Made by a program: the position numbers and the translations under genes. Positions 45,245 through 56,880 of a stretch of 64,000 bases of DNA are shown here, in pieces. The notes below the pieces were generated by a model that had not been told where the DNA came from, ran no database searches, and saw only the letters and a list, made by a program, of their open reading frames with translations. The first letter of the stretch is position 1; each line of letters starts with the position of its first letter. This DNA is from Paragonimus westermani (taxonomy: Eukaryota; Platyhelminthes; Trematoda; Plagiorchiida; Troglotrematidae): contig QNGE01001015.1 in NCBI GenBank assembly GCA_008508345.1, forward strand, positions 8,125-72,124. Reading direction: 5' to 3'.

Positions 45245-45440
45245 CGAGAACAAAAAAGGAAGAGTGAAGGAATGTAGCCATTAAAAACCGCTGCCTTCAA
45301 ACTCAAATGTTCAACCTCGAGAGGCCTACACCTTTGAAACAAATAGCCGAGCAACAGGTGAACGTAAGATGTCATCAGTAAGACAAATTCCTTTGGGTTT
45401 TCGCTGCCCCATTTCCATGCTTTCAGATGCTTGGCAGAAA
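45245..45440 (-). mobile_element. LINE 3' UTR fragment
   Basis: The order of blocks matches 62.68-62.88 kb. These are a purine-rich AAAAAAGGAAGAGTGAAGG stretch, TTCAACCTCGAGAGGCCTACACC, GATGTCATCAGTAAGACA and TTTTCGCTGCCCCAT. It is on the minus strand, without coding sequence. Confidence 0.6.
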
Positions 45441-48400
45441 ACCCAATCGATCTAGAACGGAACTATATTTTTGACTAGCATATCCTTGATTAAAGTAGTT
45501 GCGATTCGTCTTTTTGATTCGCTGGGCGTTGTGCATCTGCACATGGATTAATCTTTCTTATTGTCAACTATGTGAGATGAAACGTCCGACCTCTCGCTAG
45601 CCAACATGACAGTCACACTGGTTGCAAGAAAGTTTGTTTATACGGAAAACTTGGTCATGCCGAATGTCGGTCAATCCAGTGGCAAATTAACTCGATCTGA
45701 TGGCATCCGTCACTCTGCATAATAATTAGACTAAAATGATACCGAGTCCAAGTAGGTTAATCATTGCAGGAAAAGACATGCTGCGATATGCCAAGATTTC
45801 GTTTACTCTCATCAGTCGCAAGTAAGTCATTGCTTCATGAACTCATCGTACTCACCCACCTACGTGAGTAGGCGGAGGTCGTCGATCCTTTCGAGCGTTT
45901 AGTTCGGATGAAGAATTTTCGTCTATGTGATAAAATTTACGTAGTGTGTGCTGTTGGGCTTTGTTCATACCGATAGCCAAAGCGTGGTCATGGCAAGTTT
46001 GACATTTCTACACCTTGCTTCACTGTAAACAAACAGAACGATTGAATAGGTATTGCGGTGTCCTCAATGACTGTGGGAATTCGGCTATCGATCCTCTCTG
46101 AACGAACTTAGGAAATCGGATAAGATGAACCGGAGATGTTGACGAAATTCATTGTTTCGGCCAACCACTGACCCGTACGATACGGTCAAGTGAATCAAAC
46201 TACAAGATGCTTTTCGATAAACGATGTTCAACTTGTTTCACAAAACGACCACATTTCTATACGCATTAGGTGTATCACTGACAGACATTCACTCTTTTAG
46301 ATAAAGCAGAAGCGGTGAGAACATGAAAAGTTTACATAATTGTGCAGCCAGTCCTAGGCCGTTGATGGGATCATACCGGTTTTGCGTTACTCTTTTAGTC
46401 GTTGTGCCCTCTTGAAACAGTTTTCTGCTCCATATTGTGTGGTGAGGTAATGTTCACATTTATAGCCAGGATTTGTGTATGAGAGGTTCACGCTCATCTT
46501 CAACATTATCAATAAAGCAGTTTGGAAACTTAGTTTGCAGGACATTGAACAGGGTCTTTTTTGTTGGAAATCTCTTGATTCTTCCAAACATTCTCATGGG
46601 CAGTAATAAAACACTAGTTGATCGTTATGCTTAATTGTAGTACGGTCGTGCGAAAAAAAAGTAAGCCTCACTTTATACGTACAAGAAGACGAGGATAAGA
46701 CCTGGATTCTAAAAGAAATCCCAGATTCAACCATGCAAGTTGAATGAACCTATGCTTTACAAATCAAACCATCAAGTCTACTGTGACAGTTGTGTGTTAC
46801 TCACGAATCAAGTTCCCTACGACCTTAACTATTCCATTTCAGTAGAGACATTTATCGCACTTGTGAATCAGCCAAACAACAGCAAAATTCATGCTGATTT
46901 ACTGTCCTCCTTTTGTAACTTCCAGGAAGCACTCTGACTCAAAAAGGCCTCAACATAGAAAATAAGCGTGATCTACAATGATTAGTACTGTTAAACCGAT
47001 CTTACTGCTTTAAGATAATACGCTCAGTAACGCGTGATCGACAATTCCAGTAATGCTGATCCAGACCGTCAGGTTAATGGGACCATCTTCCGAGCCCAAA
47101 AAACTTCAGAATAGGCGCCCGAAATGAATACATTTTATAAGGTACTATCAAAAAAGTATAACAACAGTGTTCCACCACCTTGAATTTGAAGTAACCATAC
47201 ACTCCGATTTCCCAGCAGAAAATGTCATTCAAAATGGTGCAATCAAAAACGAGTTCGCAAATGGACACTAGTCAATAGGAGATGAGCTCATTAAAACAAT
47301 CGGGTGCAGATGAAGGTGACAGTATGTCAAACAATACCAAACGAAATTTTAGTGGGTAGGAATGGTAGCTACAAAAAAGGAAGTAAACAGACATTTAATA
47401 TTTGCAATTGTCGTACGAAATTCATCACGATGGTTCACGGCATACAGCAAAAGACAAATTAAGAGCAAATTTAGGATCTGAACAGATTTGTTACGGGAAA
47501 ATTTTGGATCGACTTTTTACAAACAAACAAGCAAATTTACGCATTGTACAAAATATAGAACAACAAATGTACCAAACAAAATGCATGGAAAGCAACAGAT
47601 TTACTAACTGTTTCCTCCAGTTCCCTATTTCCAATCATCATGTGTTTATCATGAGTACGGAATCGGTGGGGTGTTTAATAGAATGGATGGTTGGCTGACA
47701 TCTTCAGTGCACGATCTAAACGGCAAACTCTGTTCCTTCAGTGGTCAGTCTTCACTACGAAAATCCTTACGCCAATTACATTGCTACTCATCAGTTGTTG
47801 CTACCAAGTGCGCGTAACTGTATGCAGATGTTAACGTCTGAATATCTGTGAGCGATTTGCCTATTATGTTCCAGACTACTAAGTGTCGTATCGGTAATTT
47901 GTGCGACAGTTTATTTGCATCCAATGAATGAATAGTCGTACTAAAAAGCTGTCTAAATTTCGCCTGTCCTTAAAAGGAGAAAGTTAACTAAGTAACACTG
48001 AATTAACGAGTGAGTTCAGTGTCATGGATGATATAATGTCGAACACAGCGGTGATTACACTTTTCCTGAGTCTACGTGATTTCTCAACTGTTGGAAGAGT
48101 TTTGTTTTTTTCTCGCGTTAAATGGTCCACCAACAAAACACCGTAATTTATTCTGGAATAGCCGCATTCGCTCGTTCAGCCAACAAACTCCAGTGATACT
48201 GCCTGTAGCGTGTGCCATCCCAAACGCCAAAGACAGCACTGAATAGGAGTCCGTCATCTTCAATCCATCAAATCGATAGCCGAAACAGTCAGGAATCAAG
48301 AACATTAGCACTGTACCGGGTGACCTTAAATCGCGTAGATAGTGCGTCGATGAAAGTGTATTGAGAGATGCACGCGCATAAACGACCACCTGATGATGAC

Positions 48401-48984
48401 ATCCTCAAACGAAGTTACCAAACTCGGTTTATCCTCAGCTCAACGCGAGTACAGGGCGTATGCATGAATGGCAATAAATCGTGGAGGACACTGGTGTGGG
48501 ATCCATTGAAAGATCATGGAACTAGAACGGTCTGTTGCCTAACTTCGGGTTTATCGTAAGTAAGTTGCTTCGACTTGTTTTTATTCTCTTTCAATCATAC
48601 TGACTTAAGCGAGTTCCACAAAAGTTGATATTTCGAACGATCATGGCTCGATCTCACTCAGTAAACTTATCAGCTTAAACAAAGGGAAAAATAGAATTGG
48701 GTAGCCTTCAAGAAAGCTGGGTTGCACAGCCAACGATTAGACTGGGGGAGGTCCCTGTCAAATGATATGCTACTAAGGTCGAAAGTTTAGGTGTGATGCT
48801 TCAGATCGATCAGTTAGAGAGCTATCTCAAGTGATTCTCTTAAAGTAATGACGGTTCTGTTAAATTAGGTTGCCGCACTGATGAGGGCTGTTAGCCATCA
48901 TATCCTGTTGGACGCAGTTGAATTCCATGGTACGTACATGGTTTGAGATGCACAATGGTATACTTGTGTCGTGAACTAAGAACG
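45441..48984. other. No recognised gene
   Basis: AT-rich sequence. Frames such as 47402-47698 (+) and 48084-48389 (-) have no recognisable motif. A strong donor-like GTAAGTAAG near 48556 ends a 63-codon frame (48368, +). No matching neighbour exon was found. Confidence 0.4.
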
Positions 48985-49270
48985 CGGTTGGCACAAGGAT
49001 TGTTTATTCGGAAAACCAGTACACGGGTTATGCCTCTCAAGCGGCCTACGAACAAAAACGGGCATTTGCACACGATACTGGTCTCAGGACGTTCCGGTCC
49101 CTATGGACACCAATGCTTAGTTCCTCCATGTAGCAAGAGCCATTCCATGCGATACTGCCTTCCAATCATCCTTCCCGTATCTTTTCCGTATTTGTCCCGC
49201 GGCCATTTGAATGGTGGTGGCGTGAGTAGTATAGTGCAACCGTCCGTCCTCACTACGCTTGTTACGCCTC
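48985..49270. repeat. Dispersed repeat D, copy 1
   Basis: Shared with 61950-62240 over the whole length. Matching blocks include ACGAACA, GCATTTGCACAC, GCCATTCCATG, CTGCCTTCCAAT, ATCCTTCCCGTATC, GTGAGTAGTAT and CGTC..TCCTCACTAC. Its class is unknown. Open frames run across it on both strands but fail in the second copy. Confidence 0.7.
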
Positions 49271-52200
49271 ATATTTCCAAAGGACTGATAAATGGCCAAA
49301 CTTATCAGAAACTTCCTTCGAGGCAGGGTACAAGCATCTCTCATGTTGTTAAGGTCGTTGTTGTTGTTCAGGTGCTCATGGCCGCATGTACTGATATACG
49401 GACTCATCAAGTCTTATGAAATAACACATCGGCAGAGGTGTTGATCGGATTGCCTGCAACAATACAGAAGGGACACGCCGGCGAGTCGCTACCGAAACGT
49501 GGAGTGTTGAGTTCAAAGCCGGAAGTTCGACTGACAGCGATACTGAAACATAGCGTCATGCACGCCAAAGATTAGACGAATGAAGAGTAAACGAAATCAG
49601 TGACCAGATATTGTGTTTGCTCGCTTGACTTGAAGTGGTGAACGAGAATATCGTGTGAAACACGATTGGTTGAATATGTTAGCGAATCTTCAGATCTCGA
49701 ACAGACATCAGAAGTGAACAAAGTAGTTTATTGAAACAACGTTGAATACAGAAGTCAAAAATAACAGAATATGCGGTATGTTGTTCGGTGGATATTGCTG
49801 TCCGTCATCAGATGTCGGTATTGATACGACAGAGTCAAAGAAAGTAAGTGAAGGATGTCTACGCGATGTTGCACTAACTTTGTTTGACTCTGATGTACGA
49901 CCACCAGATTGGCGGATTTTGCTATATCATATCAGGCATCTACCGCTAGTTGGATAGCAGACTGAAACAAGGTTGGGAAAAAAAGAAAGCAAAGCCACAC
50001 ACACACTTAGTAAAACGCACATACCAGCAGTGAATTTGTTAATTTACCTCGGTAGTTTCAGACTGACGACCACATGGTTCAGCTGAGAGAGGAGTGACTG
50101 CTAACTACGAATACTCAAGGCCTCAACGAACCAAAGCAGTCGTCAATTATTGGTCATGTAGACGTGATGACCTTATATCCAGAGGTCAGCAAATGATGTG
50201 CGATCGAAGATGTTGACTACTTAGGTTGTAGTGATTACGCAACACCTCTCGCTAGGACCTGCTCCATCTCAGTTTCAACACAAGTCAAATAGGCTCGGTT
50301 ACTCGACCCTGCGGCTGCCGTTCCGCTCTTCCCGATTAGGCGGTGTGGCACCCATACTGAAAGTGGTAAGTACAATGAGATTTAACATACGGAGTTATTG
50401 ACACATCAACTGAAAGGACTGGTGTTCCGTCGATAGGATACAGCACCGTGAAGGGATCGCATAGTTTGTTCGATCGACTGCTGTCAGAAGCCGCCGACTG
50501 AGTCGTTCCATCACATCATCATATGCGTAGGGTAGCCGTACAGTGGCGCTCCACTTGAGCACAGTTCTGTTTTGTTGCAACATGGTCTGGTTTACTATGT
50601 TGCTCGATAAATGCACGAGGGTAATTATATAGCTGTATAAACAAGGTCACTGCAGTACGTGCCTGACGAGACGCAGGGAAATTCGCCAGGTAATAAATCA
50701 TGCAGTCTTTTTTTGACACCCGTTCCCAAAATGACTTCAGGGAAAAACTTTTTGGGCCATCCAAGCGCCAATGCGTGCCATGAAGAAGCTTTGGGTAGTA
50801 GTGCGCAACGGAACTTGACGGACAATATGTCACGTAGATGCAGTTGATACTAGGGGTATGTGAGGACAATAACATACACAGAATTCAAGGACACACGAAA
50901 AAGGAGAGAAACGGATGCAAACGTTTGCTGTACAAGTTGACCGTAATCATACTGTCCTAACCAAGTTAAGGTCAACTCGTCACATGGGTAAAGGAACCTT
51001 GAATCTGTGCTATGAAGAATGTACTACATCTTTGTTGTTAAGCCCCATGGGAATTTGCACTGGTTTAGAGAATAGACTATTCCGGTAACGGAGAACACTT
51101 GACATAAACTGCGTTAATTTAAAGAAGCCGTATAGGTTTTTTTCATTTTGATTGTGGTGTTCAGTCTGTACTTGTTATAAATAATCAAATACGGTACAAT
51201 CCTTGAACATAAGAATGTCAGGATTAGGTGAGCTGTTGAACACAAAGTGACAGGGTCTAGAAAACTAAACAGATTCTGTTCTGCAATTTTGGAGTGATAA
51301 GAATAGACTCACTGCTGTGTTGTCGAATTCTGGCAGAGTATGAGGAAAAAACAATTCTTACTGGGCCGCCAATCCAGGTTCTTTGCTAACGATGGCTGTC
51401 TGTCTGTCAGTGACAAGTCAACCAGGAGGTGTATAGCCTTGATGCATCAGTAGCCTATGGTGAGACATAGCCGACATCCGTAAATGTCACATGCACATAA
51501 CGTCTTAAGTTTTGGATGATTCACGTCGTTTCCTCTTGTTTTATTCCCATCATCAACGCTGCTAATGACTTCTTCAACTAGATGTGTATTCGTGACCTAC
51601 GTAGAAGAGTTTGGTAGATGGAAGTAAGGCGCTTGTGGTAGTTTATGATTTCGTCACAACTTGTATCACTTTTCTCACTGACTGCGTAACAACCAATAAC
51701 TGTTAACTTGAATTTTGATATTATTAAGTGTACCTACTTCCACTGGTGAACTATGAGTGTATGTCCTTGTTGGTGTTGAACTCTACACAGAATGAGTTGA
51801 TAGTGAGTAAGTGCTTAGCAGTCAAAGATTACTGACATGCGTTTTTTAGGATAACTAAACCAATGGACTAGTAATCTGGATTTTTATCCCCGTTTGTGCT
51901 CTCCGAATTCAGTCATTTGTAACCGGTTTTTCTTTCCATTATAGCGCTCAGGGCATGTGCATGGACAAATTTTATCCAGTAATATCAGTAGTTGCACTAT
52001 AAGCTAAAACACACAATGTTGAAAATAGTGATCAGTTCTAGGAATGACAACAGTTGGTTGTCCGTTCAAAACATCGTTGCATGTGGATGGAAAGTAGTTT
52101 TCATAAAGACGATCTTGTTACATTATGCTACTTGGAAAGAATGCCTACCAAACCCTAGTTGTGTTCAAAGAGAGGCAAATTTAATGTATGAGCTGATGAT

Positions 52201-52731
52201 AAATGATGTGTTATTTCGTGTTGACCGAGCAATCAACCCGTCATTCATTTGAAAAATGAGTAGAAATGGGAGAATAAGTGAAGTGTTATTCTCCCACTCG
52301 TGTGTGATACAAAGGCGTAGCAATTTTCATGGGTTAAACAGCGTTGCTGCGCACCACATGATGACTGAAGAATATTACTTGGCCTTTTATGTGGGACATG
52401 AAGTCGGCTGGATTTCCTGTGAACTCGCCATAATGGGCACGATAACTGGAGATCCAAAAACAGTATGGTGCTCTGTACACAAAGTGTAACAAGGTTTCTC
52501 TGTAGTCCTTGAGGTCAACATAAAAGAGGTCGTTGGACATTCTATTACGCTTGGTCCATATTAATAAATTGCTTAGCCGATGATGACTTGACAGTCAAAC
52601 AAGGTTACACCTACAACCGTCACACAAGGAAATCACCAAGTGCAGTGAAAACCAGGAAAATCATACGATGCTAACTCTGAAGAGAGAGTACACTGACCAG
52701 GTCAGCTGGTGAACCGACGTCAGCCTTGCAG
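49271..52731. other. No recognised gene; one long, once-interrupted open frame
   Basis: At 51992-52489 (+) a single frame stays open for about 166 codons except for one TGA at 52250-52252. It matches no known family. The frames at 50395-50875 on both strands are also unassigned. Confidence 0.4.
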
Positions 52732-52803
52732 GAAGCATTCCACGTCTTCAATCCATTTCGGTTCGATCAGTGCAAAACGTGTGGCGATAACTTCCAAGCC
52801 AAT
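52732..52803 (+). CDS. Candidate small exon with CxxC motif
   Basis: A 72-base, 24-codon phase-0 frame lies between CAGCCTTGCAG and AAT|GTGAGT. It encodes EAFHVFNPFRFDQCKTCGDN then FQAN. The pattern F-N-x-x-R-F-x-x-C-x-x-C recalls the short N-terminal segment of myosin-phosphatase Rho-interacting-protein-type proteins (FNKSKCQNC...). That is a resemblance over about 15 residues only. No PH domain or partner exon was found, so the call stays tentative. Confidence 0.27.
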
Positions 52804-53703
52804 GTGAGTGGAATGTGTAAACTTTACATCCTGTCATTCACAGGTCATCCGTTTGTTCTGTTTCAACTGATACTCGTTATTGGACATGTTTGTATATGAC
52901 TGTTGTGTAACGTCGTGGTAGCTCCAGTTGGAACGAAAACAACACCATTGTAGGTAACGGCACTAAGTACATAAGAGGTCCAGGTACACAGGAACAAACC
53001 TACAGCAATATCAGTTTACCACTTTGATGTAAAGCACGTATCACCTAGACCACCCTACTTAAAACATAGTGGGAACATGGAGGCAGCTCCTGGACATACA
53101 AAGACTAGACGTTGGGTTACAATATCAGGACAGCCCCAAGATTCGTAACCCGTGTTTCACCGCAGAAATTTTAACAGAACCATAAGAAGGGCAGTACATT
53201 CACCAAAAGACCCGATGTTCCGGTTCATGTCTATATATACCGTCACTATCATAAAACACCCCACATCATACAAGATAAACTGGCTACATGGATATAATCA
53301 CCACTATACAAACTATAGGGAAAACATCATATTATGTGTTAACAAAAATGTGTGGTTAACACTTACGGATGAAACTGACAGGCAAGTTTTCCATTTGAAG
53401 TCTGAAGTGTTTTCCGTTTCACCCCAATCACGCGTCATGTCATTTGTCCAACTCAGTCGAACGGCTTGAAAAGAAAGAGAGCGTTCAAATTCAACCTACT
53501 GAATTCAGTTGAGTTCAATCTGCTAAATACCAACGCTTATAGCATTGCATAACCTGCACCTTCCGATTGTTATATTGAGAGTAGTAACCCCGGATTTTCG
53601 TGTGTCAGTCACAAATAGGACATGGTTCGTGCAGACTATTAATTTTTTCGAAAGACTTATTCAATGTGACGTTCATAGTGATGCCTGGTACTGCTGATAC
53701 ATT
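52804..53703. other. No recognised gene
   Basis: A 105-codon frame (53152-53469, +) is present without recognisable domains. Confidence 0.4.
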
Positions 53704-54655
53704 TGGAACCTGGTCGAAACTTGTGCATATTACCAACTCAATAAGAGAAACCTCGTCCTACTGAAATCCACTGTGCAATTTGCCTTTGCACACAGACCGA
53801 TCGGAGTACAGCCAGTCAAAAGTGAGGTCAGTACACTGGGGACTGCGGTGCATTTCACCCTAACCGGCTGGACTCAGATCAGGTTGATGTTGGTTTTTGT
53901 TCTGAGGTCTACCACAATATCATCTGGTCGCCAATAGAATACGGTTGATTGTCAGCGGAGCAACTGGGCTTTTTGGAATTCACATGAGCCAAACTTGATG
54001 GTCAAAGTACTCATATAAAACTAAATGAGTTAATGTATCAAAGACTGATTTTATCCCATCTTGTGAGCGTTGAACTATTACTGATAATTAGTGCAGCAGA
54101 TTTGGTAATTTAGGACAGACACATCTGCGAATCCTGTCGAAACTCAGACTTTCCGCACTTTTGTCTCTTGAAGTTTATCATATCTGCTACATTGCTAATC
54201 AATATTAATAATAGTAACAATAGACTTGCATTGATTGAGGAGCGGCACTTTTTGCTATTTTGATTCACTTATAAAGCCCTCACTCACAGTACAAGGTGAA
54301 AGTCAGTCTTTAATGTATTAACTCACTCAGTTTTGTATGTGTAGTTTGACCATCAAGTTTGGCTCATGTGAATTCCAAAAAGCCCAGTTGCTCCGCTGAC
54401 AATCAACCGTATTCTATTGGCGACCAGATGATATTGTGGTAGACCTCAGAACAAAAACCAACATCAACCTGATCTGAGTCCAGCCGGTTAGGGTGAAATG
54501 CACCGCAGTCCCCAGTGTACTGACCTCACTTTTGACTGGCTGTACTCCGATCGGTCTGTGTGCAAAGGCAAATTGCACAGTGGATTTCAGTAGGACGAGG
54601 TTTTTCCAATTGAGTTAGGTAATACGCGTACATAGTCCTACAAGTTATGAGCAGA
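53704..54655. repeat. Long inverted repeat with identical core arms
   Basis: 53751-54006 is, by eye, the exact reverse complement of 54345-54600 (256 bases per arm). Homology continues on both sides but is clearly diverged. The outer flanks are 53704-53750 against 54601-54650 and the inner flanks 54007-54069 against 54280-54344. The central spacer of about 200 bases is not shared. No open frame in the arms suggests a transposase, and no terminal target duplication is obvious. Confidence 0.92.
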
Positions 54656-56599
54656 TTCCAAACATGTGGCAGAGAAAGGTGGCTGACTCTATTCAATGAG
54701 TTGTCCATCACATGAGTATTTGGACAGGTTTGTACCTACAGTTTAAATAATTTCTAACTCTCTCTTGTGAGCAGAGTCTAACAAGTACAGTCTGGCCGAT
54801 TTCGCTTACACCGGTCACGTAATTTCAGATAGGCTTAACATGACCATATACCACATTACAGCTCAATGTCTACAAAAGATCGTTTATTGCAAAGTTCAAA
54901 AAGCCTCGTCGAAAAATATATCCACCTGGTACAGCCTCCAAGAGACCCGAATTCCTTCGTGTGGAATGTCAACCAACCCTACTTTGATTAGTTACTTCTA
55001 CCTCGGGATCATAAAATGCGGCTTGTTTAGTACGCCCTACATCTCAAAGCTTATGTGAATGAAGCGGTGTTTGTGTCCGTTGGGTTCAACTTTATATGAG
55101 AATATTGATGTGAATGACGAACACTCTGTGTGAATTGAATTGAGAGTCATTTGACGGGGCACATATCTAAATGGTCCAAGAAACATCACAATTACATGAT
55201 GGTACAGTCTAGCTTGAAAACAAAAAGTCTGCTTCATCCACTACTGAACACTTTCTAATGACGAAATATTGATGTGAACTGACAATCATGTTTTCTGCGT
55301 TGCATAGCCGAAACATGTGCTTCGGTGAAGCTGTTGCTACCAAATGTTCGAAACCGTGTTGTTTGCTACGAAAGACTGTTAACAGAGTTGTTACTAACAG
55401 TGTAATGACAGGGGTTGTGAGCTCTGAAAATTTAACCTAATTTCTTGCTCGTGTTGATAGAAGCTGCCCGTTGTATACTTCGTAAAATTCAGAGGAAAGT
55501 GTTGAGACATGATTCACACGACAATACACTTCCGTTCTCTTACTTCAACTTTGTGACGGGCAAAGTATTCCATACAACATTGTCAGATATGTTTTATGGT
55601 AATATGATTCTGCAGTAAACGAGGATCAAACAGTGCAAACTTGTCACACGGTCTTATTCGGATTGTTATCTTGAATTAAGAGGTGCACTGGGATGCTTAT
55701 ACACAAGGATATACCTTGTTGTCCCTACATTGTACAGTTTAGGCGTTAAATCTAACAACGCAACGTCGTCGTTTGTTGAACATAACCCACCAGCCGTTGT
55801 CCCCCTTTAAAACTCGATGTGATCTCTAACCCAGTTCAATCACAGATTCCGTTTGTGCGTCATTTGTGGCCTCGAAATGGAAGTGTGTTTAATCAGCTGC
55901 TTGAGGATGAGCCTAGAGGATATGGGTTCACGAATCCTAAATTCATGTTCCGACAACACAGCAATCTGCGTTTCTCATAGTGTTTGACAGATCAATCTAT
56001 TAAGTTGTCTTATAATTGTGCCATTGCAAACGTCAATCCTTAATGTTTGTCTTGGTTCCATGAATCAGTTATCCAAGTACGATCCACTGAAAGCACAGTG
56101 GGGGAGGACGAGGTAAACTGGAGACTGCTGTTTGTTCAACAGTATCACTTGTGCGATAGTAATTTCCTCTGAGTTTAATTGACTAGGTAGAAAATACGCT
56201 TGAGGGACTCTACTACTAACCTCCAACTCAACAACTCTACTCCACCCTCCAATTCCGAACACATTTGACAAGCTTAACATGATCAACTGCTGATTGAGAA
56301 CAAGTTCGAAATGTTGTAGTTCGATCGAAACTAGTTTCACCAACTGTAGCGTGATTTCAACAATGCTCACTTATGACACTTGTACAGTCACAACCGTAGG
56401 TAAACGATAGGTTGCCGAACGGCCCTACTCATTCTCGATTTTCTTGTTGTCCATGTTAAGTGTGCCAAAATGCGCACAATTTAGGGACAGCTTTGAGTTC
56501 TCCCTGAAAACAACAGCTACCAAAAAGAACTTTGCACCAGAATAAATGCTTACTGGAAGTGAGCTTGTTGAGGTGTTTTATGTATGTGGATGGTCAGCT
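54656..56599. other. No recognised gene
   Basis: Nothing beyond short open frames. The 101-codon frame at 56065-56370 (-) is not recognised. Confidence 0.4.
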
Positions 56600-56718
56600 T
56601 ATACGCCGAACTTCTGGAAGTGATTAACTTTTCATGCATATGATTTCAAACTATCTGACTTTTGAATGAAACTCCCGCTTTCCTCGAAAGTGACTGCGGA
56701 GACTACTTGAAACATAAT

Positions 56719-56880
56719 GCAGAACCATTAATGGTCGTTGTAGAGGAAGTTTCAAAGCGGGGAAGCGGTGGCTGTTTACGCTGATGACATAATCCTTAGG
56801 GAGAATTCATTTCGTCATTTGCATGTGACTGTGAACACCCGGTTATCGGATTTATTGGTATTTCTGAACTCTGTTCATCC
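56719..56880 (+). pseudogene. Reverse-transcriptase fragment with YADD box
   Basis: A frame open for about 55 codons contains SGEAVAVYADDIILRENS. Tyr-Ala-Asp-Asp is encoded at 56777-56788. This is the catalytic motif C of non-LTR reverse transcriptases with its usual hydrophobic flanks. I could not find motifs A or B nearby, so it is a small remnant at best. Confidence 0.4.

Noticed and set aside
54526..54711. Open frames within the inverted repeat arms
   Set aside because: They are short, differ between arms only by strand, and show no transposase motif.
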